NCBI GenBank assembly: GCA_016721015.1
Contig: JADKJL010000013.1
Span: forward strand, 1-64,000
Length of the DNA stretch: 64,000 nucleotides
Direction of reading: 5' to 3'
Source of the DNA: Lysobacterales bacterium
GTDB taxonomy: Bacteria; Pseudomonadota; Gammaproteobacteria; Xanthomonadales; Rhodanobacteraceae
Below, one piece after another: positions 6,525 to 16,068 of the stretch. The stretch's first letter is position 1. Each line of letters opens with the position of its first letter. A program made the translations under genes and the position numbers. The notes under the pieces were generated by a model that saw only the letters and a program-made list of their open reading frames with translations, was not told the origin of the DNA and ran no database searches.

Positions 6525-8417
6525 TCAGCCCGCGCTGCGCATCGCGGCGACCGGGATCAGGCTGGCGAATCGGGTGCGGATGGCGGATTCGATGCCGGCG
6601 ACATCGAGGCCGGATTCGGCGAGCAGTTCCTCGCGGCTGGCGTGATCGAGGTAACTGTCGGCAAGTCCGAGGTGCAGGATCGGCATGCTGATGCCGTGTG
6701 CGGCAAGCAGTTCGCCGACACCGGCACCGGCACCGCCGGCAATCGCGTTGTCTTCGAGTGTGACGAACGCTTGGTGGCTGCGGGCGAGTTCGAGGATCAT
6801 CGCAGCGTCGAGCGGTTTGACAAAGCGCATGTTGACCAAGGTTGCGTCAATTGTTTCGGCGACCTTCGCCGCCGGTGCCACCAGGGCCCCGAAGGCGAGC
6901 AGGGCGATGTGCTGGCCGCTGCGTCGCAACTCGGCCTTGCCGATCGGCAGTGTGGCGAGGTTCGGATCAACAGCGACTCCGCTGCCGACGCCGCGTGGAT
7001 AGCGCACCGCGGCCGGCCCTGCGTGCTGAAATCCGGTGCTAAGCAACTGACGACATTCGTTCTCGTCGGCAGGCGCCATGACCACCATGTTCGGGATGCA
7101 GCGCAGATAGGAGAGGTCGAAACTACCCGAATGCGTCGCGCCATCGGGGCCGACCAGGCCGCCACGATCGATCGCGAACAGCACGTCGAGGTTCTGCAGG
7201 GCGACGTCGTGGATCAACTGGTCGTAGGCGCGTTGCAGAAAAGTGGAATAGATCGCAACTACCGGTTTGGCCCCTTCGCAAGCCATGCCGGCAGCGAGGG
7301 TCACTGCATGTTGCTCGGCGATGCCGACATCGAAGTAGCGGTCCGGGTATTCCTTCGAGAAACGCACGAGGCCTGAACCTTCGCGCATGGCCGGCGTGAT
7401 CGCGTACAGCCGCGAATCGCTGGCCGCCTGGTCACACAGCCAGTCGCCGAAGATCTCGGTAAAGGTCGGCTTGCTTGCACCTTTCCGGATCAGGCCCTTG
7501 TCCGGATCGAACGGACCGACTGCGTGGTAGTCGATCTGCGCGCGTTCGGCCGGCGCATAGCCCTTGCCCTTGGTCGTGATCACGTGCAGCAACTGCGGCC
7601 CTTTGAGTTCCTTGAGCGTGCGCAGCGCCTGGACGAGTTGCGGAATGTCGTGGCCATCGATCGGCCCGGTGTAGTGGAAACCGAGTTCCTCGAACAATGT
7701 GCTCGGCATGAACATGCCCTTGGCGTGCTCTTCCCAGCGCTTGGCGAAGCGCCAGACGATGCCCTCGCGCTTCATCAGTTTCTTGCCGCTCTCGCGCATG
7801 CGGTTGAGCGTGCGACTGGCCATCAGGCGCGCCAGCATCTGGGTCAGCGCGCCGACGTTTTCGCTGATCGACATCTGGTTGTCGTTGAGGATGACGAGCA
7901 TGTCGGGTTTGACATCGCCGCCATGGTTGAGCGCCTCGAACGCCATGCCGGCGGTCATTGCGCCATCGCCGATCACGGCAACGATCTTGCGCTGATCGCC
8001 CTTGCGCTGCGCGGCGATGGCCATGCCGAGCGCGGCGCTGATCGAGGTTGAGGAATGACCGACGCCGAAGGTGTCGTATCCGCTTTCCTCGCGGCGCGGA
8101 AACGGGGCCAGGCCATCCTTCTGCTTGACCGTGGTGATGCGGTCGCGGCGACCGGTCAGGATCTTGTGCGGATAGCACTGGTGGCCGACATCCCAGACCA
8201 GGCGATCGGTGGGCGTGTCGAACAGGTAATGCAGCGCCACGGTCAGCTCGACCACGCCGAGCCCGGCACCGAAATGACCGCCCGAGCTGGCCACCGACTG
8301 GATCAGATAGTCACGCACCTCGCGCGCAATCTCGACAAGTTCGCTTTCAGGGAACTCGCGCAATTGCGTGGGACTTTCGATGCGCGACAGGCGCGGATAG
8401 CGGGTGGAATCGATCAT
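6525..8417 (-). CDS. dxs: 1-deoxy-D-xylulose-5-phosphate synthase
   Basis: First enzyme of the MEP isoprenoid pathway: condenses pyruvate and glyceraldehyde 3-phosphate with thiamine diphosphate. 630 residues from the chosen ATG, close to the usual 620-640. Visible: GHQCYPHKILTGR, the TPP/Mg motif IGDGAMTAGMAFEAL with LNDNQMSI, the transketolase-type catalytic Glu in GIAEQHAV, and a C-terminal transketolase domain. The frame is open for 10 more codons upstream, but homologues begin at MIDSTRYPRL; neither start has a clear ribosome site. It is transcribed away from the GNAT-nitrilase gene. The 3' end lies next to the 15-bp repeats. Confidence 0.96.
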   Translation of the reverse strand: MIDSTRYPRLSRIESPTQLREFPESELVEIAREVRDYLIQSVASSGGHFGAGLGVVELTVALHYLFDTPTDRLVWDVGHQCYPHKILTGRRDRITTVKQKDGLAPFPRREESGYDTFGVGHSSTSISAALGMAIAAQRKGDQRKIVAVIGDGAMTAGMAFEALNHGGDVKPDMLVILNDNQMSISENVGALTQMLARLMASRTLNRMRESGKKLMKREGIVWRFAKRWEEHAKGMFMPSTLFEELGFHYTGPIDGHDIPQLVQALRTLKELKGPQLLHVITTKGKGYAPAERAQIDYHAVGPFDPDKGLIRKGASKPTFTEIFGDWLCDQAASDSRLYAITPAMREGSGLVRFSKEYPDRYFDVGIAEQHAVTLAAGMACEGAKPVVAIYSTFLQRAYDQLIHDVALQNLDVLFAIDRGGLVGPDGATHSGSFDLSYLRCIPNMVVMAPADENECRQLLSTGFQHAGPAAVRYPRGVGSGVAVDPNLATLPIGKAELRRSGQHIALLAFGALVAPAAKVAETIDATLVNMRFVKPLDAAMILELARSHQAFVTLEDNAIAGGAGAGVGELLAAHGISMPILHLGLADSYLDHASREELLAESGLDVAGIESAIRTRFASLIPVAAMRSAG

Positions 8418-8575
8418 CAGGTGCCAGCACAGCGGACAGGCCGCCATTTTCGGCTACCCGGAGGGGCGGAGCAAGGAATGGCGTGTGAACGGGTTCCGAC
8501 GAAATCTGCCATTCACCTGATTTGTCAGCACAAAACTTGTCAGACTGCGCATCGGAGTCCTCCAGATTGCAGACC

Positions 8576-10129
8576 ATGCCAGCCGAAAAGAACGCGAAAT
8601 TGATCCTGCGCAACGCAGTCCCAGGAGATATCGACAATCTGGTCAAACTGACCGCACGCGTCTATGGCGAGGAATGGGGGCACTCCGCCGACATGCTGCG
8701 TGGCCAGCAGGCGCGCTTTCCGGCCGGACAATTTGTCGCGGAATACGATGGACGGATCGTTGGGTATTGCGCGACATTTCGCATTGACGAGGCGGCCGCG
8801 ATGGCTCCGCACAGCTGGAACGAGATCACCGGTGGCGGCTATGCCGCGCGGCATGATCCCGAAGGCGACTGGCTTTACGGCATGGATGTCAGCGTCGATC
8901 CGGATTTTCGCGGTTTGCGCATCGGCCGACGCCTGTATGCGGCGCGCAAGAAGTTGTGCCAGAAGCTCGGCCTGCGCGGCATCGTTTTTGGCGGTCGCCT
9001 GCCGGGCCTCGGCAAGCGCATCAAGGCATACCCCTCGGTCGAAGACTATGTCCGCGCCGTGCGTGAAGGCCGGCATCGGGACGGCACCCTGAGTTTCCAG
9101 TTGCGCAACGGCTTCGAGATGATCGGCGTACTTGAACGCTATGCGCCGGGTGACGCGGATTCGATGGGCTACGCCGCACATCTGGTCTGGCGCAACCCGA
9201 ATCGCCACGATCAGCCGAAGACGCCGACCCCGCGCAATGCCTCGGGTCTTCCCGATCGCGTGCGGGTGGCCACGATCCAGTACCAGCAGCGGCGCATCGC
9301 GAGCTTTGACGAGTTCGCCCGGCAGGTCGAATACTTCGTCGATATCGCCGCCGGCTACGAATCGGATTTCGTCGTCTTTCCGGAGATGATGACCCTGCAG
9401 TTGCTGTCGATCGAAAACTCGCCATTGCCATCGGTCGAGGCGATCCGCCGGCTTACCGAGTACACCGCGCGGCTGAAGGACATGTTCGGCGGACTCGCCA
9501 TGCGCTACAACATCAACATCATCGGTGGCTCGCATCCCACCCTCATCGAAAGCGGCGCAATGCGCAACATCTGCTATGTCGCCCTGCGCGATGGTTCCCT
9601 GCATGAGCAGGAGAAGATCCATCCGACCCCGAACGAGCGCACCTGGTGGGGCATCAAGGGCGGCAGCCAGGCGTCGACGATCCAGACCGACTGCGGGCCG
9701 ATTGGCGTAATGATCTGCTATGACGCCGAATTCCCGGAAGTCGCCCGCCATCTGGTCGATCAGGGTGCGCTGATCCTGTTTGTGCCGTTCTGCACGGATG
9801 AGCGCCAGAGCTATCTGCGTGTGCGCTACTGCGCGCAGGCTCGGGCGGTCGAGAACCAGTGCTATGTCGTGCTGTCAGGCAATGTCGGCAACCTGCCAGG
9901 GGTCAACAATTTCGATATCCAGTACGCGCAGAGCTGCATCCTGACCCCTTGCGATTTTCCGTTCGCGCGCGATGGCGTCGCCGCCGATTCGACGCCGAAT
10001 ACCGAGATGGTGCTGTGGGCCGACCTGCGCCTGGAGGATCTTGCCCGCGCCCGCAACAATGGCACCGTGCAGAACCTCAAGGATCGCCGTCACGATCTTT
10101 ATCAGCAACGCTGGGTCAAGCGCGATTAG
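8576..10129 (+). CDS. GNAT acetyltransferase-carbon-nitrogen hydrolase fusion
   Basis: 517-residue two-domain protein. Residues 1-205 form a GNAT domain with the acetyl-CoA motif RGLRIGRRLY at 112-121. Residues 225-505 form a nitrilase-superfamily domain with the Glu-Lys-Cys triad: E270 (FVVFPEMM), K347 (EQEKIHPTP) and C381 (MICYDAEFP). This architecture is known in proteobacteria; the amide substrate and the role of the acetyltransferase are not established. ATG chosen because it gives the expected GNAT start (LILRNAVPGD). It is divergent from dxs with a ~160-bp gap. Confidence 0.9.
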   Translation: MPAEKNAKLILRNAVPGDIDNLVKLTARVYGEEWGHSADMLRGQQARFPAGQFVAEYDGRIVGYCATFRIDEAAAMAPHSWNEITGGGYAARHDPEGDWLYGMDVSVDPDFRGLRIGRRLYAARKKLCQKLGLRGIVFGGRLPGLGKRIKAYPSVEDYVRAVREGRHRDGTLSFQLRNGFEMIGVLERYAPGDADSMGYAAHLVWRNPNRHDQPKTPTPRNASGLPDRVRVATIQYQQRRIASFDEFARQVEYFVDIAAGYESDFVVFPEMMTLQLLSIENSPLPSVEAIRRLTEYTARLKDMFGGLAMRYNINIIGGSHPTLIESGAMRNICYVALRDGSLHEQEKIHPTPNERTWWGIKGGSQASTIQTDCGPIGVMICYDAEFPEVARHLVDQGALILFVPFCTDERQSYLRVRYCAQARAVENQCYVVLSGNVGNLPGVNNFDIQYAQSCILTPCDFPFARDGVAADSTPNTEMVLWADLRLEDLARARNNGTVQNLKDRRHDLYQQRWVKRD

Positions 10130-10248
10130 GGTTCTGCGAGGTAAGTTGGCCTTCGCATCCACTCAGCACCAATCTGCGATCTCTCGAAACGCGACATCGA
10201 AATCCGCCATGCTTGGCGGTGAGCGCCCGCGAATCCCAACGCCACGCG

Positions 10249-10842
10249 CTAATTCGGTCGCCGCTTCTTCGGCAGATGGTTGACGAGAAACTCCATCTGG
10301 TCGGCGAGGATGTTGCGGTTGGACAGGATCAGGTGTTCGACCCAGCTCGGCCGGTAGGGCACGGCGAGCAGCGGCATGTGCGCTTGCTGCGGGGTACGTG
10401 AACCCTTTTTGACGTTGCAGTGCAGGCAGGCCGTGACAACGTTCATCCAGTTGTCCTTGCCGCCCTTGGAAATCGGTATGACGTGATCGCGGGTCAGCTC
10501 GCCGCGCGAGTAGTGGGTGCCGCAATACATGCAGATCATCCGATCACGTGCGAACAGGGCGACATTGGTCAGCGCCGGGGCCGGATCGATCGAACCTATC
10601 CGCGCATGGCCGGTGGTGGCGATGATCGGGTGCAGATCGAGTGTGCTTTGTTCGCCCGAGTGGCGAGAGGTGCCGCCATGGATGGTCAGGCAGGGATCGC
10701 CGAGCGTCCACGCGATTGCGCCACGCACGTAGAGGCAGGTTGCATCCTGCCAGGAGATCCAGTCCATGATGCGACCACTCGCATCGAGCGACAGCACGCG
10801 AGTGCCGTGGATGGTTCCGATCGTTCGCACTTCCGCCAGCAT
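10249..10842 (-). CDS. HNH endonuclease domain protein
   Basis: 197-residue protein with a C-terminal HNH nuclease module: CxxC at 104/107, the DH pair at 119-120 (TRDHVIPISKGG), N131 and CxxC at 139/142 (ACLHCN). The N-terminal ~90 residues are not recognised. Such stand-alone HNH proteins are common in Proteobacteria; the DNA target is unknown. It is the only gene between the nitrilase fusion and the G tract, in the place where lspA would be expected after ileS. Confidence 0.88.
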   Translation of the reverse strand: MLAEVRTIGTIHGTRVLSLDASGRIMDWISWQDATCLYVRGAIAWTLGDPCLTIHGGTSRHSGEQSTLDLHPIIATTGHARIGSIDPAPALTNVALFARDRMICMYCGTHYSRGELTRDHVIPISKGGKDNWMNVVTACLHCNVKKGSRTPQQAHMPLLAVPYRPSWVEHLILSNRNILADQMEFLVNHLPKKRRPN

Positions 10843-11286
10843 TCCTGACTCCTTTGGGGAGATGGGTCACCGACAAGGCCGCTGCCGGCTTTCTGCGTTG
10901 CGCGAGCGGCAGCATAAAGCAAGTTCGGGGCCATTGCGCAAGTCATGTCAATTCGCGTTGCCGGAAGAACCGCGGCGGATTGGCGCTGGCAGCGATGGTT
11001 GAACAGCATCGTGGCTGAAGCATGGGGGGGGGGGGGGGGGGGGGGGGGGCTGGGGGGGGGGGGGGCGGGGGGGGGGGGTTGGGGGGGGGGGGGCGGGTTG
11101 GGGGGGGGGGGGGGGGGGGGGTTGTGGCCGTGGCACAACCGTGGGGCGGGCCTTGTAGGGAGCGCCTTCAGGCGCGATGCTCTCGCTTTGCGGGCTCAAG
11201 GCGGCGAGGGGCGGTGGGGCGCGGTTTTTGGAAGGGGGCGTGGCTGAGCCCCACGGGCGGGAAGCGAGCTGCGATTGGCGGGTGGG
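10843..11286. other. Intergenic region with G tract and REP fragments
   Basis: About 440 bases without a gene. It holds half of a GTGGCT-type REP (GCATCGTGGCTGAAGC at 11008-11023) that stops exactly where the G tract starts, the G tract itself, and a GCGCCT-type REP (GAGCGCCTTCAGGCGC) at about 11160-11176. The apparent poly-Gly/poly-Pro frames here are not genes. Confidence 0.8.
11024..11121 (+). repeat. 98-bp near-homopolymeric G tract
   Basis: Six G runs of 26, 14, 12, 13, 3 and 22 bases separated only by CT, C, TT, C and TT. It could form stacked G-quadruplexes, or it could be an assembly or sequencing artefact. The tract replaces the right half of a REP element. Confidence 0.95.
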
Positions 11287-14280
11287 TCAGAACCAGCGGC
11301 GGGTTTCACCCTGACCCTCGATGTTGTCGACGCAGCGACCGCACAACTCCGGATCATCGGCATGGCTGCCGACGTCGTCGCGGTAATGCCAGCAGCGCAC
11401 GCATTTCGCCGCCGTGCTGGGCTTGGCGACGACCCATGCATCGAGACCTTCGACGCGAACCGCATCAGCGGGCTTGTCAGCGATGTCGGCGATCGTCAGT
11501 GCCGATGTGATGAAGAAGAAACGCAACTCGTCGGCGACATCGGCATGCCGGGCGCGTGTCGCAGCGTCGACATGGAGGGTGGCTTCCGCCTGCAGTGACG
11601 CGCCGATCGATCCAGCCGCACGCATGCCTTCAAGCACCTTCGATGCGGTCGTGCGGATTTCGAGCAACTCGTTCCACGACTTTCGCTGTTCAGGCGAGGC
11701 CTGCAGCGCAGCCAGGCCTTCGTACCATGTCTCGAACAACACCGACTCGCCGCGCTCGCCCGGAAGCAATGGCCAGATCTCTTCGGCGGTGAAGCTGGTG
11801 ATCGGCGCCAGCCAGCGCACCAGCGCTTCAAGGATGCGGAACATCGCGCTCTGCGCGCTGCGCCGACCATGGCTGTCGGTCGGCATCGTGTACAGCCGAT
11901 CCTTGGTGATGTCGAGATACAGCGATCCCATTTCGGTGGTGCAGAAATTCTGCACGCGCTGGATGATCTCGGGGAAATCGTAGCGCTCGTAGGCGGCGAT
12001 GACGGAAGTCTGCACATCGTGCGCCTGCTGCACGGCCCACTGATCGAGCAGCAGGCATTGGTCGACCGGCAGCAGGTGTTTCGCCGGATCGAATCCATCG
12101 AGATTGCCGAGCAGGAAGCGCGCGGTGTTTCGAATGCGACGATACGAATCGGCAACACGCTTGAGGATCTCGTCGGAGACGGTCATCTCGTTGCGGTAGT
12201 CGGTCGAGGCAACCCACAGACGCAGCACGTCGGCACCGAGCGAATCGACCACTTTCTGCGGAGCGACCACGTTGCCGAGTGATTTCGACATCTTGCGTCC
12301 GTTCTGGTCGACCGCGAAACCATGCGTGAGCACTTCGTCGTAGGGCGCACGGCCATGCATCGCCGCCGAGGTCAGCAGCGAGGAATGAAACCAGCCGCGG
12401 TGCTGATCCGAGCCTTCCAGATACATGACCTTGTCGCCGGGCTTGCGCGCCAGCTCGTCGCGCTGATCGAGCACGGTGAAGTGGGTGACCCCGGAATCAA
12501 ACCAGACATCGAGCACATCCGAGACTTTTTCATAATTGCCGGACTCGTCGCCGAGCAGATCTCTCGAATCGAGCGAAAACCAGGCGTCAATGCCGTCCTT
12601 TTCGACGCGTTCGGCGACCTTTTCGAACAGCTCCTCGCTGCGTGGATGCGGCAACTGGGTAACCTTGTCGACAAACAGGGCGATCGGCACGCCCCAGGTG
12701 CGCTGGCGCGAGATGCACCAGTCCGGACGTCCGGCGATCATGCCGGTGATGCGCTCTTCGCCCCACGAAGGAATCCAGCGCACCTCCTTGATCGATTTCA
12801 GCGCGGTCGCGCGCAAGCCTTCCTTTTCCATGCTCATGAACCACTGCGGCGTGGCGCGGAACACGACCGGAGTCTTGTGCCGCCAGCAATGCGGGTAGCT
12901 GTGTTCGAACTTCTCGTGGGCGAGCAAATGACCGTTCGCACGCAGCAGTTCGGTGATCGAATCGTTTGCCTTCCAGATGAACTGGCCTTCGACGATCGGC
13001 GTTCCGGGCAGGTAGACACCATTGCCGCCGAGCGGATTGAGTTCAGCCGCGCTGTATTTCTCGATCAGGCCGTAGAGCCTGGAGACCGTGAAGTCCTCGA
13101 CGCCATGGCCGGGCGCGGTGTGCACGGCGCCGGTGCCGTCCTCGGCGGTGACGTGATCGCCAAGCAGGAGCGGGATTTCGCGCTCGTAGAACGGGTGACG
13201 GAGCATGCTCGAATTTTTCGTCTGCGACGACGGTCGTTCCCCCTCGCCGTCATCCCGGCGAACGCCGGGATCCAGTGCCTGTGTTTTATCCAGATCAACC
13301 AAAGTCGCTGGATCCCGGCCTGCGCCGGGATGACGAGCCTGAGAGATGGACTCAAGACTGGATCCCTTCGCCATCCCAAGAGCCTCGGCCGATTCGATGC
13401 CGTATCTAGCCAATGCCTTCCCGGCCAATGCCTCGGCGATCACGAGCAGCACGCGCTTGCCGTTGCGTGCCGGTCCTTCGACCAGCACATACTCAAGATC
13501 CGGTCCAAGCGAGACGGCCAGGCTGGCCGGCAGCGTCCATGGCGTGGTCGTCCAGATCGGCACGGCAACAATCGTTGCGTCATCGACCTCGACACCGAAC
13601 TTTGCCGCGAGCGCCTTCGGGTCGATCGCGTCATAGGCGACATCGACGGCGGGCGACACCTTGTCGGCATATTCGATTTCGGCCTCGGCCAGCGCCGAGC
13701 CGCAGTCGAAACACCAGTGCACGGGCTTGAAACCACGCGTGATGTGGCCGTTGGTGTAGATCCTGGCCAGCGCGCGCAGCATGTCGGCCTCGAACTTCGA
13801 GTCCATGGTCTTGTACGGATGATCCCAGTCGCCAAGCACGCCAAGGCGCTTGAAGTCGGCGCGTTGCAGGTCGATCTGCTTGGTGGCGTATTCGCGGCAC
13901 TTCTGGCGGAACGCGGCGGCGTCGAGCTTTTGGCCGACCTTGCCGAATTCCTTTTCGACGGCGATTTCGATCGGCAGGCCGTGGCAATCCCAGCCCGGCA
14001 CATACGGCGAGCGGAAACCGGCCATCAGCTTGGACTTGACCACGATGTCCTTGAGCACCTTGTTGACTGCGTGACCAATATGAATCACGCCGTTCGCGTA
14101 TGGCGGGCCGTCGTGCAGGATGAAGGCATGCTTGCGCGCGGCGGTGCGTTTCTGGATTTCTCCATAGCGGTCTTTCACGTACCAGTCGGCGAGGATGCCC
14201 GGCTCGCGCGCGGCGAGATTCGCCTTCATCGCGAAGTCGGTCTTCGGCAGGTTGATCGTGCTCTTGTAATCCTTGCTCAC
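11287..14280 (-). CDS. ileS: Isoleucyl-tRNA synthetase
   Basis: Charges tRNA-Ile with isoleucine and edits valine. 997 residues, longer than the usual ~940. Class I signatures: HIGH at 67-70 (YANGVIHIGH) and KMSKS at 663-667. Editing domain region with AVHTAPGHGVEDF; C-terminal zinc finger with C960, C963, C980 and C983. About 49 extra residues at 311-359, between GSSLE and RHPFYER, come from an inserted palindromic element (HPGAGRDP...LDPGVRRDDG), which keeps the frame. The start ATG overlaps the ribF stop by 4 bases, so translation is probably coupled. The usual partner lspA does not follow. Confidence 0.97.
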   Translation of the reverse strand: MSKDYKSTINLPKTDFAMKANLAAREPGILADWYVKDRYGEIQKRTAARKHAFILHDGPPYANGVIHIGHAVNKVLKDIVVKSKLMAGFRSPYVPGWDCHGLPIEIAVEKEFGKVGQKLDAAAFRQKCREYATKQIDLQRADFKRLGVLGDWDHPYKTMDSKFEADMLRALARIYTNGHITRGFKPVHWCFDCGSALAEAEIEYADKVSPAVDVAYDAIDPKALAAKFGVEVDDATIVAVPIWTTTPWTLPASLAVSLGPDLEYVLVEGPARNGKRVLLVIAEALAGKALARYGIESAEALGMAKGSSLESISQARHPGAGRDPATLVDLDKTQALDPGVRRDDGEGERPSSQTKNSSMLRHPFYEREIPLLLGDHVTAEDGTGAVHTAPGHGVEDFTVSRLYGLIEKYSAAELNPLGGNGVYLPGTPIVEGQFIWKANDSITELLRANGHLLAHEKFEHSYPHCWRHKTPVVFRATPQWFMSMEKEGLRATALKSIKEVRWIPSWGEERITGMIAGRPDWCISRQRTWGVPIALFVDKVTQLPHPRSEELFEKVAERVEKDGIDAWFSLDSRDLLGDESGNYEKVSDVLDVWFDSGVTHFTVLDQRDELARKPGDKVMYLEGSDQHRGWFHSSLLTSAAMHGRAPYDEVLTHGFAVDQNGRKMSKSLGNVVAPQKVVDSLGADVLRLWVASTDYRNEMTVSDEILKRVADSYRRIRNTARFLLGNLDGFDPAKHLLPVDQCLLLDQWAVQQAHDVQTSVIAAYERYDFPEIIQRVQNFCTTEMGSLYLDITKDRLYTMPTDSHGRRSAQSAMFRILEALVRWLAPITSFTAEEIWPLLPGERGESVLFETWYEGLAALQASPEQRKSWNELLEIRTTASKVLEGMRAAGSIGASLQAEATLHVDAATRARHADVADELRFFFITSALTIADIADKPADAVRVEGLDAWVVAKPSTAAKCVRCWHYRDDVGSHADDPELCGRCVDNIEGQGETRRWF
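13248..13335. repeat. Palindrome pair inserted in ileS
   Basis: Two facing ~28-bp imperfect palindromes (CGTCATCCCGGCGAACGCCG... and its inverted counterpart ...TGCGCCGGGATGACG) separated by ~30 bases. This is the widespread 'VIPAxAGIQ / LDPGxRRDD' type of repeat, here read through inside ileS on the minus strand. It differs in sequence from the GTGGGAG REPs elsewhere in the window. Confidence 0.9.
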
Positions 14281-15275
14281 GCGAGAACTCCGCTGGAACG
14301 GATGCGACCGTGGTTGTCGGCAACATCGGGTGGGGAATCGGTTTGCGATGCGGCGAGCAGCCTGCGTGCCTCGGCCGCATCGAGATGGATCTGCTCGACC
14401 ATCGCCTCAAGCGTGCTGAATTTCTCCTCGTCGCGCAATTTGGCGACGAATTCGACATCGATGCGGCGGCCGTACAGGTCGCCGTCGAAGTCGAACAGAT
14501 GCGCTTCGAGCAATGGCTCGACACCATTCACGGTCGGGCGCACGCCAAGGCTGGCGACCCCAGGCATCGCTTCCGAGCTGGCGCCATGCACACGCACCGC
14601 GAAGATTCCATTGATCGGCGAGGTACGCCGACCGAGACGGATATTCGCGGTCGGATAGCCCAGCTTGCGCCCGAGCTGCCGGCCGTGGACGACATGACCG
14701 CCGATCCGGAAGGCGCGCCCAAGCCGTCGGGCTGCCATCGCGAATTCGCCGGCGGCGAGCAGTTCACGAATCGCACTGCTTCGCACGCGCACATCGCCCA
14801 GCGAGAATTCGGCAAATACCTCGGCGCGGAATCCATGGGCATCGCCCATTTCCTGAAGCAGGGCGACATCGCCGCGCCGCGCATGGCCGAAACGGAAATC
14901 GGCGCCGACCCAGACTTCGCGTGCTTCAAGGCGATTGATCAGGATCTGCTCGACGAACTCTTCGGCCGGCATCGCCGCAAGGGCGGCGTTGAATCGCATC
15001 AGGAGCAGGGCATCGATGCCCGCAGCCCGGATCTGCTCGATCTTGCCGCGCACATTGTCCAGCCGCGGCACCGGCATCGATCGGGCGAAGAACTCGCGCG
15101 GGATCGGCTCGAAACTGACCGCGATGGCTTGCACGCCCAGCGCATCGGCGCGTTCGCGCACACGCCCGAGCAGCGCGCGATGGCCGCAATGCACGCCATC
15201 GAAAGCACCAATGCAGACAACACTGCCTTGCGGCGCCAGACAGGCACCCAGGCTATCGCGAAAGAGCCGGAACAT
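14277..15275 (-). CDS. ribF: Bifunctional riboflavin kinase/FAD synthetase
   Basis: Makes FMN and then FAD from riboflavin. 332 residues. The N-terminal FAD synthetase (nucleotidyltransferase) domain has GAFDGVHCGHRALL at 23-36 and GADFRFGHARRGD; the C-terminal riboflavin kinase domain has GRQLGRKLGYPTANI and the NGIFAV strand. Its place between murJ and ileS is the conserved gammaproteobacterial order. The large REP array separates it from murJ, which may mean its own promoter lies in or after the array. Confidence 0.96.
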   Translation of the reverse strand: MFRLFRDSLGACLAPQGSVVCIGAFDGVHCGHRALLGRVRERADALGVQAIAVSFEPIPREFFARSMPVPRLDNVRGKIEQIRAAGIDALLLMRFNAALAAMPAEEFVEQILINRLEAREVWVGADFRFGHARRGDVALLQEMGDAHGFRAEVFAEFSLGDVRVRSSAIRELLAAGEFAMAARRLGRAFRIGGHVVHGRQLGRKLGYPTANIRLGRRTSPINGIFAVRVHGASSEAMPGVASLGVRPTVNGVEPLLEAHLFDFDGDLYGRRIDVEFVAKLRDEEKFSTLEAMVEQIHLDAAEARRLLAASQTDSPPDVADNHGRIRSSGVLA

Positions 15276-15356
15276 CGGCGAAGTATAGCGGCTGGCTGCA
15301 CATCACGTCGGAGGAATTCCAGCTCAGGCGTCCCGGCAGCGGCCCGCACTGCGTTC

Positions 15357-16035
15357 CGTGGGAGCGGCTTCAGCCGCGATGCGCCTGGCGGGCTAGCGGG
15401 ACACAGCATCGGGACTTCAGCCGCGATGCCCTTGGCGGGTGAGCGGGACACAGCATCGGGACTGAAGTCCCTCCCACGAAAGCCGTCTCCCGCGAGGTGC
15501 GATGCAGATTCGGTCGATGCAGCCACGTGACATTTCGTGGGAGCGGCTTCAGCCGCGATGCCCTTGGCGGGCGAGCGGGAGACGGCATCGGGACTGAAGT
15601 CCCTCCCACGAAAGCCGTCTCCCGCGAGCACGAAAGCCGTCTCCCGCGAGGTGCGATGCAGATTCGGTCGATGCAGCCACGTGACATTTCGTGGGAGCGG
15701 CTTCAGCCGCGATGCCCTTGGCGGGCGAGCGGGAGACGGCATCGGGACTGAAGTCCCTCCCACGAAAGCCGTCTCCCACGAGGTGCGATGCAGATTCGGT
15801 CGATGCAGCCACGTGACATTTCGTGGGAGCGGCTTCAGCCGCGATGCCCTTGGCGGGCGAGCGGGACACAGCATCGGGACTGAAGTCCCTCCCACGAAAG
15901 CCGTCTCCCGCGAGGTGCGATGCAGATTTGGTCGATGCAGCCACGTGACATTTCGTGGGAGCGGCTTCAGCCGCGATGCCCTTGGCGGGCGAGCGGGACA
16001 CAGCATCGGGACTGAAGTCCCTCCCACGAAAGCCC
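15357..16035. repeat. 132-bp REP tandem array
   Basis: Repeated unit: a GCGGCT-stem REP (GTGGGAGCGGCTTCAGCCGC), CCTTGGCGGGCGAGCGGGA, an inverted GGGACT-stem REP, then a ~50-bp spacer with GATGCAGATTCGGTCGATGC. CATTTCGTGGGAGC starts at 15531, 15685, 15817 and 15949: spacings of 154, 132 and 132. The longer unit carries a 22-bp duplication (AAAGCCGTCTCCCGCGAGCA region). The left end has a partial, rearranged unit. The array fills the whole ribF-murJ gap. Confidence 0.93.
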
Positions 16036-16068
16036 CCTGGCAGCATCGAAAACGCGCGGAGGCTTCGA

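Noticed and set aside
8540..9751. 403-codon open frame antisense to the GNAT-nitrilase gene
   Set aside because: The plus-strand gene has complete catalytic motifs; the antisense frame has none.
10945..11510. Poly-glycine or poly-proline proteins over the G tract
   Set aside because: Pure consequence of homopolymer runs; no start signals.
12322..14658. Very long open frame (about 778 codons) antisense to ileS
   Set aside because: It is opposite a well-supported essential gene, has no recognisable domain and is Arg/Ala-rich, as expected from GC-rich antisense DNA.
5672..16035. CRISPR arrays
   Set aside because: Repeat units are 132 or 161 bp with nearly identical content, no unique spacers and no cas genes.
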